Below are positions 34,594 through 43,038 of a stretch of DNA of 51,072 nt, one piece after another. Below the pieces are notes generated by a model. The model did no database searches. It was not told where the DNA came from and was given only the letters and a program-made list of their open reading frames with translations. The stretch is from Nocardioidaceae bacterium (lineage in GTDB: Bacteria; Actinomycetota; Actinomycetes; Propionibacteriales; Nocardioidaceae): NCBI GenBank assembly GCA_025980475.1, contig JAICXL010000009.1, positions 1 to 51,072 of the forward strand, in the 5' to 3' direction. Made by a program: the position numbers and the translations under genes. Each line of letters starts with the position of its first letter. The stretch's first letter is position 1.

Positions 34594-34893
34594 ACGGAAC
34601 TCAAGCCACAGCAGCGCCGCCGCGACCCGGACCACCTGCGGCCACCGCAGCATCACGAAGCGCTCCTGGTCGAACGCGTGGAACGTGCGCATGTCGTGGT
34701 AGAGCCGCCCGACCCGGATCAGCGGGTCCAGCGTGTGCACCAGCGCGAAGAGGTCCGGGAACGGCGCAAAGGCGAGTGGGACCCGGCGTACGCCGTGGCC
34801 GTCCGCCCATGCCACGGTCTCCCCGATCAGCCGCTCGTCGACCCCGTTCGGGGCACCTGCAGCCCGGACAGGCACGTCCAGCGAGAGATCCTT
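34594..34893 (-). pseudogene. Truncated remnant of a DUF2156/phosphatidylglycerol lysyltransferase-type gene
   Basis: A minus-strand frame of about 100 codons reads LSLDVPVRAAGAPNGVDE, then ERLIGETVAWADGHGVRRV, PLAFAPFPDLFALVHT, DPLIRVGRLYHDMRTFHAFD and RFVMLRWPQVVRVAAALLWLEF. This resembles the C-terminal acyltransferase part of DUF2156/MprF-like proteins (NGV-x-E, a helix, then a SLNFA-like strand and the C-terminal LEF). The N-terminal ~200+ residues are missing because the DinB gene occupies that space on the same strand, and the frame has no stop before it runs under the neighbouring gene. I infer a decayed fragment. It fills most of the 34541-34931 gap. Confidence 0.55.
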
Positions 34894-34931
34894 CCTGCCC
34901 CCGGCATGGCGTGGCTCTCGCCGGTCCCCGG

Positions 34932-35438
34932 TCAGCGTCGGGCGAGGAGTCCCCGCAGGTAGGCTGCCTGGCCGACGTGCTGGTTGATCTCGCAGACCAC
35001 GCTGACCAGCCGGGCCCCGAGGGTCACCGGCGGGTCCCACCGCTCGTCGACGACCCGGTCGAGATCGTCGTCGGACAGGGTTCGGACATACTCCTGGGCC
35101 CGGTCGGCGACCGCCTGGTGGTAGCCGGTGAGCAGCTCACCGGTGGCCCGGACGACCGCCACCTGCTCGCTCGAGTGGCCGAACCCGTGGTCCTCCTCGG
35201 GCAGCGGCAGCTCGAACCGGGCCATCCAGCCGTCCTCGACCCAAACCTGGCCGGTGCCGGCCACGTCGGCGACGTGGTCGTCCTCCACGCGGGTCAGGTG
35301 CCACAGCAGCCAGGCGATCGAGTTCGCCTCAGGGTCGGCCCGCCACGCCAGCGCATCCTCGTCGAGGCCCTCCACGATGCCGGGAACCTGCTCGCGGACG
35401 CGGCCGAGGGCGTCGGACAACAGCTCGCTGCTCTTCAT
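34932..35438 (-). CDS. DinB family protein (mycothiol-transferase-like)
   Basis: A 168-residue four-helix protein of the DinB/DUF664 superfamily, which in actinobacteria includes mycothiol-dependent transferases and hydrolases. The metal-binding His are likely in SIAWLLWHLTRVEDDH and EINQHVGQAAYLRGLL; the W-L-x-W-H and H-x-x-x-A-x-x-R-G motifs are family-typical. The ATG at 35438 has TAGACA 6 nt upstream, a plausible leaderless -10. Substrate not assignable. Adjacent on one side to a DUF2156 remnant. Confidence 0.87.
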   Translation of the reverse strand: MKSSELLSDALGRVREQVPGIVEGLDEDALAWRADPEANSIAWLLWHLTRVEDDHVADVAGTGQVWVEDGWMARFELPLPEEDHGFGHSSEQVAVVRATGELLTGYHQAVADRAQEYVRTLSDDDLDRVVDERWDPPVTLGARLVSVVCEINQHVGQAAYLRGLLARR

Positions 35439-35471
35439 GGACCGTGTCTAGCACGACCCGGGGTCCACCGG

Positions 35472-35984
35472 TCAGGCGCCGACGCGCTGGGCGCGGACGG
35501 CGTACGCCGGGGTGCCTCCCCAGAGCAGCGTCTTGCGATAGCGGTAGACGTCGGCGCGCTGCCGTCGGATGACCGGCGTCGTCCGCGGCGCGAGCACCCG
35601 GGTCACGTGCTCGCAGGCGCGGGCGTCCAGCCCGTCGACCAGCCAGTAGACGTCGCGCGTCGCGCCGGCTATCGCGGCGGGCCCGACCCAGTCGCCACTC
35701 CGGGCCAGCAGGGCCTGCATCCGGACCACTGCCGCCAGGACCCGCCGGCGCTCGGCGGGGTCGCCGCACTCCCGGAACGCGCTGTCCGCGGCGGCGAGCT
35801 CGCCGACCGCGCAGCAGAGCAGCGGGTCGTCGGTGCGCAACAGCTCGACCAACCAGCTGAGGTGCTGGACGAGCGCGCGGCGCCGGGCCCGGTCGATGAA
35901 GGTGGTCGTCGAGAGGAGCAGGCGCGTGCGAGTGAGGTCGCGGCGCACGGCTCGCTGGACGAGCCGGTCGGCATCAGTGTCCAT
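35472..35984 (-). CDS. Degenerate hemerythrin-like helical protein
   Basis: A 170-residue helical protein. The first half (DLTRTRLLL, RARRRALVQHLSWLVELLR) resembles the first two helices of actinobacterial hemerythrin-type proteins, but where those have an H-H-x-x-E-D cluster this one has TDDPLLCCAVGE, so the di-iron ligands look lost. The C-terminal ~35 residues are basic (RRQRADVYRYRKTLLWGG). It may be a structural relative rather than an oxygen or iron protein, and could equally be an unrelated hypothetical. No signal peptide. Close to DinB and rnj on the same strand. Confidence 0.55.
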   Translation of the reverse strand: MDTDADRLVQRAVRRDLTRTRLLLSTTTFIDRARRRALVQHLSWLVELLRTDDPLLCCAVGELAAADSAFRECGDPAERRRVLAAVVRMQALLARSGDWVGPAAIAGATRDVYWLVDGLDARACEHVTRVLAPRTTPVIRRQRADVYRYRKTLLWGGTPAYAVRAQRVGA

Positions 35985-36018
35985 GCCGTCAGGAGCGCCG
36001 TCCCCATCGGCTGATACG

Positions 36019-37710
36019 TCAGGCTTCGAGAACCACCGGGATGATCATCGGCCGCCTGCGGTGGGTGTTGGACACCCACCGCCCGACGACCCGGCGGATC
36101 GTCTGCTGGAGCTGGTGGGTGTCGTCGACGCCCTCCGCGACCGCCTTGTCCAGCGCTTCGACGATCGGCTGCTTGATCGCGTCGAAGGTGGTCTCGTCCT
36201 CGGCGAAGCCGCGGGCGTGGATCTCCGGTCCGCTGACCACCTTGCCGGTCTGGGAGTCCACCACCACGACCACCGAGATGAAGCCCTCCTCGCCGAGGAT
36301 GCGACGGTCCTTGAGGGAGGTCTCGGTGACGTCACCGATCGACGTGCCGTCCACGAAGACGTAGCCGCAGTCCACCTTCCCGGAGATCTGGGCGACACCG
36401 TCGACGAGGTCCACCACCACGCCGTCCTCGGCGACGACGACGCGGTCGGCGGGCACCCCGGTGGCGCGGGCCAGCTCGGCGTTCGCGTGCATGTGCCGCA
36501 CCTCGCCGTGCACCGGGAGCACGTTGCGTGGCTTGACGATGTTGTAGGCGTAGAGGAGCTCACCGGCGCTCGCGTGGCCCGAGACGTGGACGAGGGCGTT
36601 GCCCTTGTGCACCACGGCGGCGCCGTGCCTGGTGAGCCCGTTGATCACCCGGTAGACGGCGTTCTCGTTGCCCGGGATCAGCGACGACGCGAGGATCACC
36701 GTGTCGCCCTCCTCGAGGTGCACGAAGCTGTGGCTGCGCTGGGCGATCCGGCTCAGCGCCGAGAGCGGCTCACCCTGCGACCCGGTCGAGATCAGCACGA
36801 CCTTCTCCGGCGGCATGTCCGCGAGCGCCTTCGCGTCGACCAGCAGGTGTGGGGGCACGTGCAGGTAGCCGAGGTCGCCGGCGATCCCCATGTTGCGGAC
36901 CATCGAGCGGCCGACGTAGGCGACCTTGCGGCCATGCCGAGCCGCCGCGTCCATCACCTGCTGGACCCGGTGGACGTGTGAGGCGAAGCAGGCGACGATG
37001 ATCCGCCTGCTGCTGTTGTGGAAGACCCGGTCGAGCACCGGGGCGATGTTCTGCTCCGACGTGGTGAAGCCGGGCACCTCGGCGTTGGTCGAGTCGGTCA
37101 GGAAGAGGTCGACGCCCTCCTCGCCCAGCCGGGCGAAGGCACGAAGGTCGGTGATCCGGCCGTCGAGAGGCAGCTGGTCCATCTTGAAGTCGCCGGTGTG
37201 CAGCACCGTGCCTGCGCCGGTGCGGATCGCCACGGCCAGTGCGTCGGGGATCGAGTGGTTGACGGCCATGAACTCCAGGCCGAACGGGCCGAACCCGATG
37301 CGGTCCCCCTCGGAGACCACGTGCTGGACGGTGTTCTTGATCCGGTGCTCGCGGAGCTTGGACCCGACCAGTGCCAGGGTCAGCTGCGAGCCGACGAGCG
37401 GGATGTCCGCGCGCTCGCGGAGCAGGTAGGGCACCGCGCCGATGTGGTCCTCGTGGCCGTGGGTGAGCACCAGCGCGTCCACCCTGTCGAGGCGGTCCCG
37501 GATCGACTCGAAGTCGGGCAGGATCAGGTCCACGCCCGGATGGCTCTCCTCGGGGAAGAGCACTCCGCAGTCGACGACCAGCAGCCGGCCGTCGTACTCG
37601 AAGACGGTCATGTTGCGGCCGACCTCGCCGAGACCGCCGAGGGCGATCACGCGCAACCCGCCCTGCTGGAGGGCGGGCGGGGTGGACAGCTCGGGATGGG
37701 GATGGCTCAC
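36019..37710 (-). CDS. rnj: Ribonuclease J
   Basis: A 563-residue beta-CASP metallo-beta-lactamase RNase with 5'-3' exo- and endonuclease activity in mRNA and rRNA processing. Motifs: LGGLGEVGRNM, VLTHGHEDHIGAVPYLL (H-x-H-x-D-H at 84-89), NHSIPDALA, LHTGDFKMDQ, TDSTNAEVPGFT, STGSQGEPLSALSRIA, VHVSGHASAGELL and VHGEVRHMHANAELA. C-terminal ~130 residues are the J-specific domain. The GTG or ATG near 37710 begins a short variable tail. It lies 44 bp downstream of dapA in the conserved dapA-rnj order. Confidence 0.95.
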   Translation of the reverse strand: MSHPHPELSTPPALQQGGLRVIALGGLGEVGRNMTVFEYDGRLLVVDCGVLFPEESHPGVDLILPDFESIRDRLDRVDALVLTHGHEDHIGAVPYLLRERADIPLVGSQLTLALVGSKLREHRIKNTVQHVVSEGDRIGFGPFGLEFMAVNHSIPDALAVAIRTGAGTVLHTGDFKMDQLPLDGRITDLRAFARLGEEGVDLFLTDSTNAEVPGFTTSEQNIAPVLDRVFHNSSRRIIVACFASHVHRVQQVMDAAARHGRKVAYVGRSMVRNMGIAGDLGYLHVPPHLLVDAKALADMPPEKVVLISTGSQGEPLSALSRIAQRSHSFVHLEEGDTVILASSLIPGNENAVYRVINGLTRHGAAVVHKGNALVHVSGHASAGELLYAYNIVKPRNVLPVHGEVRHMHANAELARATGVPADRVVVAEDGVVVDLVDGVAQISGKVDCGYVFVDGTSIGDVTETSLKDRRILGEEGFISVVVVVDSQTGKVVSGPEIHARGFAEDETTFDAIKQPIVEALDKAVAEGVDDTHQLQQTIRRVVGRWVSNTHRRRPMIIPVVLEA

Positions 37711-37754
37711 GAGTGTGCTCAGTCCTGTCGGGGCAGTGGGGGTTCGGTCGGGGG

Positions 37755-38651
37755 TCAGATGAGGTGGGCGGCGCCCAGGCCGGCGCGCAACGCGTCGACC
37801 TCGTCGTCGTCGAGCTCGACGAGCGGCAGCCGCACGCGACGGTTGTCCAGCACGCCGGCCAGCTGGAGCGCTGCCTTCGCGGTGGTGCCACCGTAGTTGG
37901 CGACCCCCATCACGGCGGCGATGGCCGGCAGCAGCGCGTGGAAGGTCTCCTGGGCCTTCGTGAGGTCTCCGGCGTCCACAGCGCGGACCAGCGCGGCATG
38001 CTGGTCCCCGGCGACGTGGCCGACGACGGAGATGACGCCGCAGCCGCCGTGGGCCAGCCAGGCCAGGTTGTGCGCGTCGTCGCCGGAGTAGACGGCCAGA
38101 CCGAGGTCACGCATCAGCCGGACGCCCTGCACGAGGTCGCCGACGGCCTCCTTGACGGCGACGATGTTCTCGATCTCCGCGACCTGCTGGTAGGTCGGCC
38201 AGCCGATGCGCAGGCCGGTGCGGCCGGGCACGTCGTAGACCATCACCGGCAGCTCCGTCGCCCGGGCGACGGCCCGGAAGTGCGCCAGCACCCCCGGCTG
38301 GGAGGGCTTGGAGTAGTACGGCGTCACCACCATCACTCCGGCCGCGCCGAGCTTGTCGGCCTGCTCGGTCAGCTCGAGGGAGTGCGCGGTGCTGTTGGTG
38401 CCGACGCCGGCGACCACATGCAGCCGGTCGCCGACCGCCTCGATCACCGCGCGCAGCAGGTCGCCGTCCTCGGCCACGGTGGTGGTGGGTGACTCGCCGG
38501 TGGTGCCGGAGAGGACCACCCCTTCGTGGCCGTGGTCGGCGAGGTGGGTGGCGACGGCCTGCGCCGCCTCGAGGTCGACCGCGCCGTCGCTGGTGAAGGG
38601 GGTGACCATCGCGGTCAGGACCCGTCCGAAAGGCGCTGCGGGAAGACTCAT
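37755..38651 (-). CDS. dapA: 4-hydroxy-tetrahydrodipicolinate synthase
   Basis: A 298-residue class I aldolase that condenses pyruvate and aspartate semialdehyde in lysine/DAP synthesis. Motifs: LTAMVTPFTSDGAVDL, VVLSGTTGESPTTT, the catalytic Tyr in VMVYDVPGRTG (Y139), the Schiff-base Lys in IVAVKEAVGD (K167) and SGDDAHNLAWLAHGGCGVISV. ATG at 38651 follows a TAACCT -10 by 7 nt (leaderless). Likely co-transcribed with rnj. Divergent from the M3 peptidase, whose own -10 lies about 27 bp away. Confidence 0.95.
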   Translation of the reverse strand: MSLPAAPFGRVLTAMVTPFTSDGAVDLEAAQAVATHLADHGHEGVVLSGTTGESPTTTVAEDGDLLRAVIEAVGDRLHVVAGVGTNSTAHSLELTEQADKLGAAGVMVVTPYYSKPSQPGVLAHFRAVARATELPVMVYDVPGRTGLRIGWPTYQQVAEIENIVAVKEAVGDLVQGVRLMRDLGLAVYSGDDAHNLAWLAHGGCGVISVVGHVAGDQHAALVRAVDAGDLTKAQETFHALLPAIAAVMGVANYGGTTAKAALQLAGVLDNRRVRLPLVELDDDEVDALRAGLGAAHLI

Positions 38652-38658
38652 GCGGCCT

Positions 38659-38664
38659 AGGTTA
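38659..38664 (-). promoter_or_regulatory. -10 element of the leaderless dapA promoter
   Basis: Minus-strand TAACCT, then 7 nt, then ATG at 38651. Confidence 0.55.
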
Positions 38665-38690
38665 GTGGCGGACCCGGGCAAATGGCGTGG

Positions 38691-38696
38691 TGGAAT
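38691..38696 (+). promoter_or_regulatory. Possible -10 element for the M3 peptidase gene
   Basis: TGGAAT, then 6 nt, then ATG at 38703. A weaker match than the others because it lacks TA at the first two positions. Confidence 0.35.
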
Positions 38697-38702
38697 GCCG
38701 CC

Positions 38703-40763
38703 ATGCCTGCTCCGACCCTCGCCGAGGACAACCCGTTCGCCCGCCCCTCGGACCTCCCCTACGGCCTGCCGCCGTTCGCCGACATCCGGGTGGAGCACTA
38801 CCGGGCCGCCTTCGACGCCGGAGCTGCCGAGCAGCTCGCCGAGATCGCTGCGATCGTCGCTGACCCGGCCGAACCGGACTTCGACAACACCGTGGTCGCG
38901 CTCGAGCGCAGCGGCCGACTGCTCGGCCGAGTCCTGGCGACGTTCTTCAACCTCGTGTCCTCCGACGGGACCGCGGAGATGCTGGCCCTCGAGGAGGAGC
39001 TGGCGCCGGCCCACGCCGCACACATGGACGCCATCCGCCTCGACCCCGACCTCTTCGCGCGAGTGGACGCGGTGCACGCCGACCGCCACCGAGCCGGGCT
39101 GGCCCCCCAGCAGGTACGGCTGGTCGAGCGCTACCACGCCGACTTCCGGCTGGCGGGTGCCCACCTGACCGAGTCGGACCGATCCAGGCTGAAGCAGATC
39201 AACCAGCGGATCGCCTCCCTGGGCACGCAGTTCAGCACGAACCTCCTCAAGGACGCAGAGGCGCGGGCCGTCCTCGTCGGCAGCCGGGAGCAGCTCGCGG
39301 GTGCCGGCGCGGACGAGGTCGAGGCGGCGGCCAGCGCAGCCGAGCAGCACGGCCACCCGGGCAGCTACCTGCTCACCCTGGTGCTGCCCACCAACCAGCC
39401 GCTCCTGGCCAGCCTCACCGATCGCGACACCCGCCAGCGGTTGTACGACGCCTCCGTCGGTCGGGCCTCGGCCGGGGAGCACGACAATGCGCCGATCGCG
39501 CGCGAGATGGCCCTGTTGCGCGCCGAGGCCGCCCAGCTGCTGGGCTTCGAGACCCACGCCGACCAGGTCGCCTTCGACCAGACGGCCGGCAGCACCGCCG
39601 CGGTCGACACGATGCTGGAGCAGCTGGTGGGACCGGCCATGGCCAACCTGGCGGCCGAGCAGTCCGAGCTGGAGTCGCTGGCACGGGCTGACGGCATCGA
39701 CCTGGCCCCCTGGGACTGGGCGTTCTACTCGGCCCGGGTCGCTCGCGAGCGCTACCACGTCGACGGCACCGCCCTGCGCCCGTGGTTCGAGCTGGACCGG
39801 GTGCTCCACGACGGCGTCTTCCACGCCGCGGGCCTGCTCTACGGGATCACCTTCCGCCGTCGGGAGGACCTCGTCGCCTACCACCCCGACGTGCGGGTCT
39901 GGGAGGTTCTCGAGCCCGATGGGACCTCCATCGGGCTCTACCTCGGCGACTACTTCGCCCGGGACACCAAGCGCGGCGGCGCGTGGATGACCTGCTTCGT
40001 CGAGCAGAACCACCTCTTCGGCGACCGGCCGGTGGTGGTGAACTGCCTCAACGTCCCGCACCCGCCCGCGGGACAGCCGGCGCTGCTCACCCTCGACGAG
40101 GTCCGCACCCTCTTCCACGAGTTCGGCCACACCCTGCACGGGCTCTTCTCCGACGTGACCTACCCACGCATCGCGAGCACCGACGTGCCGACGGACTTCG
40201 TGGAGTTCCCGAGCCAGGTCAACGAGATGTGGGCGATGTGGCCCGAGGTGGTCGACCGGTTCGCGATCCACCACCGCACCGGGGAGGGACTGCCCCACGA
40301 GCAGGTGCAGGCGATCCGCGACGCCGAGCGGTGGGGCCAGGGCTTCGCCACGGCCGAGTCGCTGGGCGCGGTGCTCCTCGACCAGGCCTGGCACCGACTG
40401 CGCGCCGACGAGGACGTGCCGGACGTCGCGGCCTTCGAGGCCGAGGCGCTCCAGCGCGCCGGCGTCGCCTCGCCGCTGGTCCCGCCGCGCTACCGGACGC
40501 CGTACTTCCAGCACGTCTTCTCCGGAAACGACGGCTACTCGGCCGGCTACTACTCCTACCTGTGGTCCGAGGTCCTCGACGCCGACACCGTCGACTGGTT
40601 CCGGGCCAACGGCGGACCCACCCGTGAGAACGGCGAGATCTTCCGCCGCCGGCTCCTCTCGGTGGGCGGCTCGACGGACCCGGTCGGCGCCTTCGAGTCA
40701 GTCGTCGGTCACCCCCCGGACCTCGCGCCACTGCTGCGTCGCCGCGGGCTGGTCCGTGACTAG
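38703..40763 (+). CDS. M3 family metallopeptidase (oligopeptidase/Dcp-like)
   Basis: A 686-residue cytoplasmic zinc peptidase cleaving short peptides. The zinc site HEFGH is at 472-476 (FHEFGHTLHGLF), with the third ligand Glu about 25 residues later in the DFVEFPSQVNEMWA region. Also typical: NPFARPSDLPYGLPPFADI at the N-terminus, YFARDTKRGGAWMTCF, and the C-terminal YSAGYYSYLWSEVLDAD. Full length for the family. It overlaps the Asp/Glu racemase gene by 8 bp, so the two form an operon. Confidence 0.93.
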   Translation: MPAPTLAEDNPFARPSDLPYGLPPFADIRVEHYRAAFDAGAAEQLAEIAAIVADPAEPDFDNTVVALERSGRLLGRVLATFFNLVSSDGTAEMLALEEELAPAHAAHMDAIRLDPDLFARVDAVHADRHRAGLAPQQVRLVERYHADFRLAGAHLTESDRSRLKQINQRIASLGTQFSTNLLKDAEARAVLVGSREQLAGAGADEVEAAASAAEQHGHPGSYLLTLVLPTNQPLLASLTDRDTRQRLYDASVGRASAGEHDNAPIAREMALLRAEAAQLLGFETHADQVAFDQTAGSTAAVDTMLEQLVGPAMANLAAEQSELESLARADGIDLAPWDWAFYSARVARERYHVDGTALRPWFELDRVLHDGVFHAAGLLYGITFRRREDLVAYHPDVRVWEVLEPDGTSIGLYLGDYFARDTKRGGAWMTCFVEQNHLFGDRPVVVNCLNVPHPPAGQPALLTLDEVRTLFHEFGHTLHGLFSDVTYPRIASTDVPTDFVEFPSQVNEMWAMWPEVVDRFAIHHRTGEGLPHEQVQAIRDAERWGQGFATAESLGAVLLDQAWHRLRADEDVPDVAAFEAEALQRAGVASPLVPPRYRTPYFQHVFSGNDGYSAGYYSYLWSEVLDADTVDWFRANGGPTRENGEIFRRRLLSVGGSTDPVGAFESVVGHPPDLAPLLRRRGLVRD

Positions 40764-41457
40764 GCGGGTCGGCCTCATCGGCGGGATGAGCTGGCAGAGC
40801 ACCGCGGAGTACTACCGGCTCCTCAACGAGCTGACCCACGAACGCCTCGGCGGGCTGCACTCCTGCGAGCTCTTGCTGCACTCGGTCGACTTCGCCGACA
40901 TCGAGCAGCTGCAGGTGGCCGGCGACTGGGACACGGCCGGCGAGCGGCTGGCCTCGGCCGCCGTCGGACTGGAGCGCGCCGGCGCCGAGCTGCTGGTGCT
41001 GTGCACCAACACGATGCACAAGGTCGCGCCCGTGATCGAGGCGGCCGTGTCGGTGCCGCTGCTGCACCTCGGCGACGCCACTGCGGCTGCGGTGAAGCGT
41101 GCCGGACTGGACACGATCGGGCTCCTCGGCACGGCCTTCACGATGGAGCAGGACTTCTACCGCGACCGGCTCGCCTCCCACGGGCTCGACGTCGTCGTGC
41201 CGGCAGCCGAGGACCGCGCCCTGGTGCATCGCATCATCTACGACGAGCTCTGCCTGGGCGTCGTCCGCGAGGAGTCGCGCCAGGCCTACGGCGGGGTCAT
41301 CTCCCGGCTCCGGGAGGCCGGCGCTGCCGGGATCGTGCTGGGCTGCACCGAGATCGAGCTGCTCATCCCGGCCGGAGCCACCGACCTGCCGGTCTTCCCG
41401 ACGACCCGGATCCACGTCGAGGCGACGCTCGACCACGTGGGCATCCGGCAGCGCTGA
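40756..41457 (+). CDS. Aspartate/glutamate racemase family protein
   Basis: A 233-residue cofactor-independent amino-acid racemase. N-terminus RVGLIGGMSWQSTAEYYRLLNE is characteristic; the two catalytic Cys are in VLCTNTMHK (~82) and VLGCTEIELL (~195). GTG at 40756 overlaps the M3 stop by 8 bp, so it is probably translated by reinitiation. The substrate (Asp or Glu, or hydantoin) is not decided from sequence; a single copy beside a peptidase may recycle D-amino acids. Confidence 0.9.
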   Translation: MTRRVGLIGGMSWQSTAEYYRLLNELTHERLGGLHSCELLLHSVDFADIEQLQVAGDWDTAGERLASAAVGLERAGAELLVLCTNTMHKVAPVIEAAVSVPLLHLGDATAAAVKRAGLDTIGLLGTAFTMEQDFYRDRLASHGLDVVVPAAEDRALVHRIIYDELCLGVVREESRQAYGGVISRLREAGAAGIVLGCTEIELLIPAGATDLPVFPTTRIHVEATLDHVGIRQR

Positions 41458-41507
41458 GCTGGCCGCGAAGCGGTGGTGTGGGCGCCCTCGCCGCCCAGTT
41501 CGGCTGA

Positions 41508-41999
41508 TCACTCCCCGAGCGCCCCGACGACCTGGTCGACCAGCTTCTCGACCGCCGGGCCGACGTCGACCACCACGCCGGCCTCACCGTCGGCGATCGG
41601 CTCGAAGGTCGCCCACTGGGAGTCCATCAGCGAGGTCGGCATGAAGTGCCCGTGCCGGGCGGCCTGCCGCTGGGCGATGAGGTCACGGTCGCCGGTCAGC
41701 TGGACGAAGAAGAGGTCCGGGCACGACTGCCTGATCAGGTCGCGGTAGGAGCGCCTCAGCGCCGAGCAGGCGACCACGCCGCCGTGGTCGTGGCCCTTCA
41801 GCCAGGCCCCGATCTCGAGCAGCCACGGCCGGCGGTCCTCGTCGTCCAGGGCGATCCCCGCGGTCATCTTGTCGACGTTTGCCTTGCTGTGGAAGTCGTC
41901 GCCGTCCGCGAACGGCACGCCCAGTCGCTCGGCCACCTCCTTGCCCACCGTCGACTTGCCGGAGCCCGAGACACCGCCGACCACGATCCGATGGGCCAT
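41508..41999 (-). CDS. gntK: Gluconokinase, GntK-type
   Basis: A 163-residue P-loop kinase making 6-phosphogluconate. Motifs: GVSGSGKST at 9-17, the substrate region DGDDFHSKANVDKMTAG, and VVACSALRRSYRDLIR; the C-terminus RQAARHGHFMPTSLMDSQ-x-ATFEP is the LID/gluconate segment. Length is standard. The ATG at 41999 has GAGGAG 6 nt upstream. Convergent with the racemase, 50 bp between them. No gnt regulator or permease adjacent. Confidence 0.93.
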   Translation of the reverse strand: MAHRIVVGGVSGSGKSTVGKEVAERLGVPFADGDDFHSKANVDKMTAGIALDDEDRRPWLLEIGAWLKGHDHGGVVACSALRRSYRDLIRQSCPDLFFVQLTGDRDLIAQRQAARHGHFMPTSLMDSQWATFEPIADGEAGVVVDVGPAVEKLVDQVVGALGE

Positions 42000-42065
42000 C
42001 CACTTCTCCTCGTCCTCGGCCGGCCGCACGACAGCCCCACCGTACGGGGCCTCAGTCGTTAGACG

Positions 42066-42995
42066 TCACGAGACGTGCGGCAGCACCTCCGCCGCGACCA
42101 GCTCGAGGTGCTCGAGGTCGGACAGGTCGAGCGTCTGCAGGTAGACCCGTTCCGCGCCGAGGGCGGCGTACCTCCCGAGCTTGTCGACGACCTCGTGGGG
42201 AGTGCCTGCCAACCCGTTCCCGCGGAGCTCGTCCGGCTCGCGGCCGATCGCCTTCGCACGCCGCCGGAACTCCGCCTCGTCCTGGCCGCAGCACAGCACC
42301 AGCGCGTTGGACCACAAGAGGTCGCCAGGGTCACGGCCGGCCTCCTCGCACGCCGAGCGCACCCGGGCGAACTGCGTCCGGGTGGTCGCCTCGTCGACGA
42401 AGGGCAGGTTGAACTCGTCGGCGAAGCGGGCGGCGAGGGCAGGAGTACGACGCTTGCCCTGGCCGCCCACGATCACCGGCGGCCGGGGCCGCTGCACCGG
42501 TTTGGGCAGGGCCGGCGAGTCCACCAGCGGGTAGTGCCGGCCGTTGAACGAGAACCGCTCCCCCGGCGGCGTCTCCCACAGCCCGGTGATCACACTGAGC
42601 TGCTCCTCCAGCCGGTCGAACCGCTCGCGCACGTCGGGGAAGGCGATGCCGTAGGCGGTGTGCTCGGCGTCGTACCAGCCAGCGCCGATGCCCAGCTCGA
42701 CCCGGCCACCGCTCATCTGGTCGACCTGGGCCACGGCGATCGCCAGCGGGCCGGGCAGCCGGAACGTCGCTGAGGTCATCAGGGTGCCGAGCCGGATCGT
42801 GCTGGTGTCGCGGGCCAGCCCGGCCAGCGTCACCCAAGCGTCGGTGGGCCCCGGCAAGCCCTCGGTGCCCATGCCGAGGTAGTGGTCGGAGCGGAAGAAC
42901 GCCCCGAAGCCGAGCTCCTCGGCCTTGCGGGCGACCGCGAGCAGGTCGTCGTAGGTCGCGCCCTGCTGGGGCTCGGTGAAGATGCGCAGTTCCAT
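42066..42995 (-). CDS. LLM class F420-dependent oxidoreductase
   Basis: A 309-residue luciferase-like monooxygenase-fold enzyme using F420 or flavin. Features: AVARKAEELGFGAFFRSDHYLGMG, RLGTLMTSATFRLPGPLAIAVAQVDQMSGGRVELGIGAGWYDAEH (the SGGR-x-x-LGIGAGW core), and HYPLVDSPALPKPVQRPRPPVIVGGQGKR. Typical actinobacterial TIGR03560-like group. ATG at 42995 follows TAGGTT by 6 nt. Divergent from a second LLM gene 43 bp away; substrate unknown. Confidence 0.88.
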   Translation of the reverse strand: MELRIFTEPQQGATYDDLLAVARKAEELGFGAFFRSDHYLGMGTEGLPGPTDAWVTLAGLARDTSTIRLGTLMTSATFRLPGPLAIAVAQVDQMSGGRVELGIGAGWYDAEHTAYGIAFPDVRERFDRLEEQLSVITGLWETPPGERFSFNGRHYPLVDSPALPKPVQRPRPPVIVGGQGKRRTPALAARFADEFNLPFVDEATTRTQFARVRSACEEAGRDPGDLLWSNALVLCCGQDEAEFRRRAKAIGREPDELRGNGLAGTPHEVVDKLGRYAALGAERVYLQTLDLSDLEHLELVAAEVLPHVS

Positions 42996-43001
42996 GGACC
43001 C

Positions 43002-43007
43002 AACCTA
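43002..43007 (-). promoter_or_regulatory. -10 element for the leftward LLM gene
   Basis: Minus-strand TAGGTT, then 6 nt, then ATG at 42995. Confidence 0.55.
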
Positions 43008-43024
43008 GTCAACGGGTACGGCGA

Positions 43025-43030
43025 TACCGT
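43025..43030 (+). promoter_or_regulatory. -10 element for the rightward LLM gene
   Basis: TACCGT, then 8 nt, then ATG at 43039. Confidence 0.4.
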
Positions 43031-43038
43031 CACTCGTC

